Assembly (NCBI GenBank): GCA_039519185.1
Contig: CM076850.1
Location: forward strand, 87,216,270 to 87,280,269
Source of the DNA: Astragalus membranaceus
Taxonomy: Eukaryota; Streptophyta; Magnoliopsida; Fabales; Fabaceae
Length of the DNA: 64,000 nt
Direction of reading: 5' to 3'
The translations under genes and the position numbers were made by a program. The notes beneath the pieces are model-generated. The model saw nothing but the letters and a program-made list of their open reading frames with translations. It was not told the origin of the DNA and ran no database searches. Below, one piece after another: positions 58,705 to 64,000 of the stretch (position 1 is the stretch's first letter; each line of letters starts with the position of its first letter).

Positions 58705-59981
58705 ATTTTGTTAGAGTAATATGGTGCAAAAATGGTCATAGAATAATTTTTGGAGCTCATCTCGATCCTATCCTCAACATACTATCCTCCTATCTCAATT
58801 TGAATTTAAATTCAGCTCACATACGGTTAACTAACCATCGATCCCCTCTTTAGACATTTTTTTTTTTATTTACCACTTTCCTTAATTGGGAAACCAGTGG
58901 GTAACTAAAATAAAAAACAAATACACAATAAACTACGATCATACACAGAATCAATGCCCATCTTTCTGCATTTTCTACTATGCATGTGTATATAGTTGCG
59001 ATCAACTCCGTATATAATGAAAAATTAAACTGTTATTTGTTTTTATCTATAATTCAGCCACTTATTTATATAGAATAAAAATTTAAATTTTAAAATTCCC
59101 TTTAGTTGTACGCATCAAAGTATAATTTTTTTTATATTCACAATTAGATTACTATATTTAATTCAAATTTAAATTAAAATTTTCAGTTATTAAAAATGGC
59201 AAAATTTGAAAGTAAAAGTGGACACAAAAAAATATCCCTTATATATAGATTATTATTATACTCATCTATTTAAATATAATACGATGTTTCTTTACACCGT
59301 TGATCACTTAGAGCTCACTTAGAGCTCATGATATGTGTGTGACTTACTAGATGATTTGGATAAAAGTTAAATATATGTATGACGTCGCAATCTGAAATTA
59401 ATTAATAGTGTAAAAGATCTTTAGAATGACAGTGAATGCTAATTAAATTCTATAGTTAACTTTATTATTATTTTTCGGAAGGATTATAATGATTAATAAA
59501 ATTAGGTTTAAATATCATTTTGGTATCTATAAATATAGCGGATATTTGTTTTAGTCTCTCAAATGGTTTTAGTGTTAATGTGTCACATTTTTATTCTGCG
59601 TGACAATGGCTGACATGTGCAAGGCGCTTACATGTCTACCAACATGGACTTGAAGCATTCAAATCCATAATTTCACTTTCCTCAACCCCAAATCATGCCC
59701 CATATTGTCTTCTCCCTCTCGCATGCTACACTGAAAGTCCGAAACTTCAATAACAAAGTAGGGGGATGTATAACCTTCCTCGATTTGTTTTCTAGAACAA
59801 CTGGAATCAAAAACCATGGCTTTGATTTTGACCAACGGTTGTCTTTGAAATTGAAGCTTTGATTGAAAATTGGAACACCCATTTTGTCTGAATTAAGGTA
59901 AATGGTGGCTTCTGAATTAACCTGCCACTTGCTGCCCTAGGTGTGGTTTATATCTTTGACATATAATTTTTTGATTTCAGG
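58705..59981. other. Intergenic, AT-rich
   Basis: No gene is seen. At about 59510-59570 attttggtatctataaatat resembles the ggtccc...aaatata repeat end found in GPDH intron 2. Confidence 0.4.
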
Positions 59982-60562
59982 TAGGGATGACAATGGGCAC
60001 CCTTCGGTATTATAGTGCCCGTACCCGTACCCAAGCCCACACATGCATGGTCAGTTAATTTAGTGCCCATCCTCATACCCTCTAAGCACTCAAGTGCTCG
60101 TACCGGCACTCAATACCCGCACTTTAATTGCAAACAAATTATAATTAACATAAAAACTATCGTAATTTAGTTAAAATCAATTTATCGAAATAAAATTGTA
60201 AAATAAATTTTTAAGTGGATTTACTGAAATAAACTAACACAAATACTACTATTTTTTCGGTTACACATTAATACTAATATTACAAACGATAGTAATTATC
60301 AAAATAAAAACATCCAAAATATTAGTAGTTAGATATATATTCAATGGATTTATTTACTTAAAGTTAGTTATATTTAATATTGTAATAATAGTAACTAGTA
60401 ATAAATTGTGTGTGTGTGAGTGTGCGCGCTCGGACACAAGGCGAGTTAGGCACCATATTGCACGTGCCTGAGCCCACGACCATTTGGAGCCCACGACTAT
60501 TTGGGTGGGTCATGGGCACTTTTTGTAGGTGCCCAATGGGCATGGGCCAAATTGTCATCCTA
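59982..60562. mobile_element. hAT-type MITE
   Basis: The ends TAGGGATGACAATGGGCAC (left) and, inverted, TAGGATGACAATTTGGCCC (right) flank a 581-bp element that is AT-rich in the middle with repeated cccgtacccgtaccc near the left. The 8-bp duplication atttcagg is at 59974-59981 and 60563-60570. Its organisation is like that of the MITE at 37267. Confidence 0.87.
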
Positions 60563-60671
60563 ATTTCAGGAGGAGAATGATAGAAAAACTAGATATTGGT
60601 GGTCGCTGGATAATAAATATATTGCTTTAACTGAAGTGGATTCTTCCGAAATACCACTTTTTAGAATTATG

Positions 60672-61057
60672 CACCAAGACTATGTGGTTTCACGGACTTC
60701 CTACCCAAAAAAAAGCGGAAGCAAGGGGTCTTAGGCAAGCAATTCTTTGGTTGAGGGATTTGGGATTACCATCTATCTCCATAGAACTGGACTGTCTTTG
60801 GGTGGTTAACAGAGTTAAGGAGGATACCAATAGTAATACAGAGTTTGGATTGCTAATTTCTTATTATAACCATCTTTTAAGTAATTATTCTAGCTTTCAG
60901 GTGAGCTTTATTAGGAGGCAAGCTAACTGTGTCGCTCATACTGCTAGAGCATGAAGGTTTAATGCTAGCTCCAAAATTTATGATTGTATCTCAACCTGTA
61001 TTAATTGACTCTCTTATTATCAGTGAAATTATGTGAGTTTTTGTTTGTAAAAAAAAA
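60672..61057 (+). mobile_element. 5'-truncated LINE, RNase H end
   Basis: The insert begins at 60672 and ends in a 9-nt A run. Target duplications agaattatg are at 60663-60671 and 61057-61065. It encodes the last part of an RVT_3 RNase H at 60682-60954 (KKAEARGLRQAILWLRDLGL, ISIELDCLWVVNRVKE, SFIRRQANCVAHTARA then stop). The final H...N..A..A pattern is typical. The truncation removes the RT. Confidence 0.87.
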
Positions 61058-61614
61058 GAATTATGTGTTAGACTATCTGATAACCTTAGAGGGGGGGTGA
61101 ATAAGGTTATGTGTAAATCTTGGATTCTTTTCAAAATAAATGATAAGTTTGTTTTAAATCAAATGCTGAAACTTAGATTTAAACTTTATATGGTGCAAGC
61201 AGGCAGATTTAGGCACAATGAGATGTTATACTATTTTCAATATACACACTAAGATTAGTTATAAGAAGAGTAGTGATATTGAATATAGTAGAAAGTAGAT
61301 CAATTGCAGTGATATGGAAGATGATAGATAAGCACAAGATCAGCGTAGTTTAGTTGTAGACAGATGAAAAGTATGATAAACAGATCTAAATAATATTCAA
61401 TATAGCAATAAGCAAGGGTATAGATAATAAAGCAAAGTAAAGAGATAAGGATAGAGATACACCAGGAATTTAGCGAGGTTCGGGATAAAAGCCCTACGTC
61501 CTCGGCCTCCGACTTTGCAACCTTCGGACTTTGATGGCAACCACTATATTGAAGAATTGTTTACAAACAGGCAACTTCAAAATAGCAAATCTCAATTCCC
61601 CCGAACTGAGAACC

Positions 61615-61855
61615 CGAGCACCTAGCTAAGGATTTCAACACCGCTTCAATCTCCTGATTGAACGACCCAAGAGCACCTCCCAGGATTTCACTACCGCTTC
61701 AATCTTCCCCGATTGAACGACCCAAGATCACCTCCCAGGATTTCAAACCAACTCAATCTCCTGATTGAGAGACCCAAGAAAACTTTCCAGGATTTCAAAC
61801 CAACTCAATCTCCTGATTGAGAGACCCAAGAACAAATCCCAGGATTTCAGAGTGA
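61615..61855 (+). repeat. Tandem repeat, about 60-bp period
   Basis: Four copies of a unit with ggatttcaaaccaactcaat, ctcctgattga and gacccaaga; the right two copies are nearly identical. Confidence 0.88.
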
Positions 61856-62109
61856 CCCCACTTAAAATAACGAATACAACTTTGAGATCTATGATCCAAT
61901 CACTTCAGATATAATGACAGTATAGTGACTAAGAGATGAGTGATATGGAAAATAGAAAATGATATGAAAGTTGAAGCTCTATTTTCTCTCTTTCTCAGAT
62001 TTAGAAGATGTATGTGAGAAGTAGAGAGGTTTAGAAAAATGTGGTGTGTGGTGTGATTGAAATGTGAATCGCACCTGCCTATTTATAGGCTTTAGAAAAA
62101 TATAGGTTT

Positions 62110-62550
62110 CATAAATGTGACTTAAGAATCGATTCATGAGTGATGTCAAAATATAGTATAATCGATTCTTTATTTTTAGAAAACATAGGAATCGATTCCT
62201 TGGCTTTTGGAAATATGTAGGAATCGATTTTCAGGACATCCTGAATAGGTAAGAATCGATTTCAATGTTTAGTTAAAGTAATGAGGAATCGATTCATAGC
62301 CTATAGGATAGCTTGAAAATCGATTTCATGGTGTTTTAAAAAAGAAGGAAATCGATTCTTGGTTTGGCTTGAGTATATGTAGAAATCGATTCTTTGCTTT
62401 ATGGAAATAATGGAAATCGATTGTTTTAAGAAAGGAAAACAAGTAATCGATTTCATAGTCCAATGTATTTAGTATATAATCGATTTTATACTCCTATGAG
62501 ACAATATAAAATCGATTTATACTCCTATGAAACAATATAGAAATCGATTC
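62110..62550. repeat. Cluster of 14 aatcgatt palindromes
   Basis: The 8-bp palindrome AATCGATT occurs about 14 times in 440 bp, mostly as gaatcgattc or gaaatcgattc, every 25-40 bp, with otherwise variable spacers. It lies inside the LTR, 360-800 bp from its start on the minus strand. Confidence 0.88.
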
Positions 62551-62911
62551 TTTTGCTTTAAAATGTTTTTCCAAGTTATGTGCCTTTCTCATGCAAGCAT
62601 GCATTTGAATAAAATATTTTTCTAGGCTTTCAACACAACAATTTTTATTCTTAAAACATTTTTAAAAAACATCATCTCTCTTCTACTAAATGTCATAGAC
62701 CTTAAGTGATAGGACCTTACATTGTGTCCTAAAGAAAGCGGATAAACAATTAGGTCTTCATCTTCAAAGGCGGCTTCTTCTCCAAGCTGCTCCACTTTAA
62801 TATTTCCTGCTTTTTGATTTCCGTCCTGTACTTCATTCAACTTGAACCATTAGTAGACAAGATGTAATTTGTTATCATACAAAACAAAGAGTGTTTGCCA
62901 TTGGTTCAACA

Positions 62912-63675
62912 AACTCCCCCTTTTTGATGATAACAAATTACATTATGCATAGGGGGTTTGATAGTAATGGAACTTTTTCAAAAAGCTCCCCCTAAGCATA
63001 TGCATAATAAAATAAACAGTACATCAGCAGGATAGCAGCAATTATTTTCTCCCCTCACATATACCATGCATATATTCTCTCCCACATATAACATGCATAA
63101 TATTCTCTCCCCCTTTGTTTTCATCAAAAAGGAGGGGGGTGAGCACATAGCATATGAGATAATCACAAATAGACATAATCACTTTGTAAACTAGCAAATG
63201 AGCACATAGCATATGAGATATCAGAAACAGTAGTTCATGCTATGCTCCCCCTTACTTGGTGATCCCCCTTAATAATTTTAGAATGCAAGGCTTTAGCAAA
63301 AAGAGGGTGGATCATCATGGTTTTAAAAATATGATACTCAAGATAATCATCCTTGGTTCAACAATATAGGTATCATTTTTAACATCAAAAATATGTTGCA
63401 TCAAAGATCTAGTATAATAGCACTTGAGAAAAAGCTTTGATGCATACAAAAAATTACTTCACATAAGTGTTTAATACTTGATAAATATAGTTGTGTTTTC
63501 CTTACCCACACAACCTTTACCTATTAAGCAGATTTATAGTTGGTATACATTACAGATTCACTAGCTTTGTTGCTCAAGTTCAAGAGTAGTGAAGCATTAC
63601 CAGATTCATGAACTTCGTGTCTCAGCTATCAAGGTACCAATCCCCTATACCTTGAAGCATACCTGCACAAAAAAA
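62912..63675 (-). other. Non-coding remnant of the Sirevirus-like element
   Basis: This contains the polypurine tract (62914-62925 on the plus strand as ctccccctttt), further ctccccct repeats (62987, 63108, 63246) and two copies of gagcacatagcatatgagat (63140 and 63199). No coding sequence was recognised. Confidence 0.5.
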
Positions 63676-64000
63676 TCAAGTAGGAACTTTTGGTACCCAT
63701 TTTTCTTTGGGTCCTTTGGGGTTAGTTATCAAGGGGTTTTTCACAATCCACCTTGGTTTCTTACAGGCAGGTATAAGGGTACCAAGCTCACATAATTTAC
63801 GAATAGGGCATGTAGGTGAGCTATGGTTTCCCTTTTGACAGTAGGTGCATGAGAAAACAATGGGTTTATAACTTGAAGTAGATGCAACAAAAGTTAATTT
63901 CTTGTTTAAAATGGAGGAGGTGGAATTACCTTTGTACCCAATTCCTCTCCTATCAACATATTGATGTTGAGAGTGAAGCAACTGAGTCAAGGTCTTTTCA
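63676..64000 (-). pseudogene. Sirevirus-like gag, C-terminal part with zinc knuckle
   Basis: The frame encodes a CCHC knuckle (CTYCQKGNHSSPTC) followed by KKPRWIVKNPLITNPKGPKE and KWVPKV, the usual junction between gag and protease in copia elements. The protease does not follow in an open frame. The 5' part continues beyond the window. Confidence 0.8.

Larger units (their letters stand above)
61066..62911 (-). repeat. 3' LTR of the Sirevirus-like element
   Basis: On the minus strand it begins TGTTGAACCAATGG and ends GATAGTCTAACA. It contains a four-copy tandem repeat (61615-61855) and a cluster of aatcgatt sites (62110-62550). The left end abuts the right target duplication of the LINE at 60672. 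Confidence 0.8.
61066..64000 (-). mobile_element. Sirevirus-like copia element, internally deleted
   Basis: On the minus strand: gag 3' part (from beyond 64000 to 63676), a short non-coding remnant (63600-62930), polypurine tract AAAAAGGGGGAG, and 3' LTR (62911-61066). Integrase, RT and RNase H are missing, so a large internal deletion joined gag to the 3' end. Sequences of the ctccccctttttgatgat kind next to the LTR are typical of legume Sireviruses (SIRE1/Maximus group). Confidence 0.8.

Overview
This is a window of plant nuclear DNA, most probably from a legume (Fabaceae). Host genes are intron-rich and sparse. The repeats include an Ogre-type Ty3/gypsy element with the extra ORF1, tRNA-Arg-type primer site and internal intron typical of legume Ogres, a Sirevirus-like copia remnant, several tRNA-derived SINEs, RNase H-bearing LINEs and hAT, MULE and Stowaway-like MITEs. 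No prokaryotic or organellar signal was seen. There is one 500-N assembly gap (42202-42701).

Three host genes can be supported, all on the minus strand. (1) 19108-26654 is an apparently intact seven-exon autoinhibited P2B Ca2+-ATPase of the ACA4/ACA11 type. (2) 28756-33126 is a five-exon cytosolic NAD-dependent glycerol-3-phosphate dehydrogenase (GPDHC1-like) whose N-terminal leader looks frameshifted. (3) 51112-52395 is a six-exon single-domain rhodanese of the STR18 type, split into exons as short as 20 bp.

The rest is mainly nested transposons. From left to right: the 5' half of an Ogre on the minus strand (1-10517) lies in a decayed copia element (10518 to about 11945), next to a SINE with exact target duplications. 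A 5'-truncated LINE (12642-18484) contains a 2.6-kb solo LTR and is bracketed by two copies of a roughly 380-bp sequence, which looks like an exceptionally long target-site duplication. After the ACA gene come a copia relic with a SINE inside it, the GPDH gene, and an RNase H relic split by a 4.8-kb chromovirus-like LTR element that carries a hAT MITE. Next is a minus-strand LTR element running into the assembly gap, then two Stowaway-like MITEs, a SINE inside a SINE and a decayed Tat-type gag-pro.

Right of the STR18 gene are a long-TIR MITE, a 1.1-kb MULE-like element built from repeated hairpins, a 3.3-kb hAT-like element with a nested solo LTR, another SINE, another hAT MITE, a truncated LINE and an internally deleted Sirevirus-like element that continues past the window end. 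No wholly new gene system was found. The most unusual observations are the roughly 380-bp LINE flanking duplication, the hairpin-cassette MULE, the SINE and LINE sharing a 3' end, and the early frame break in the GPDH gene.
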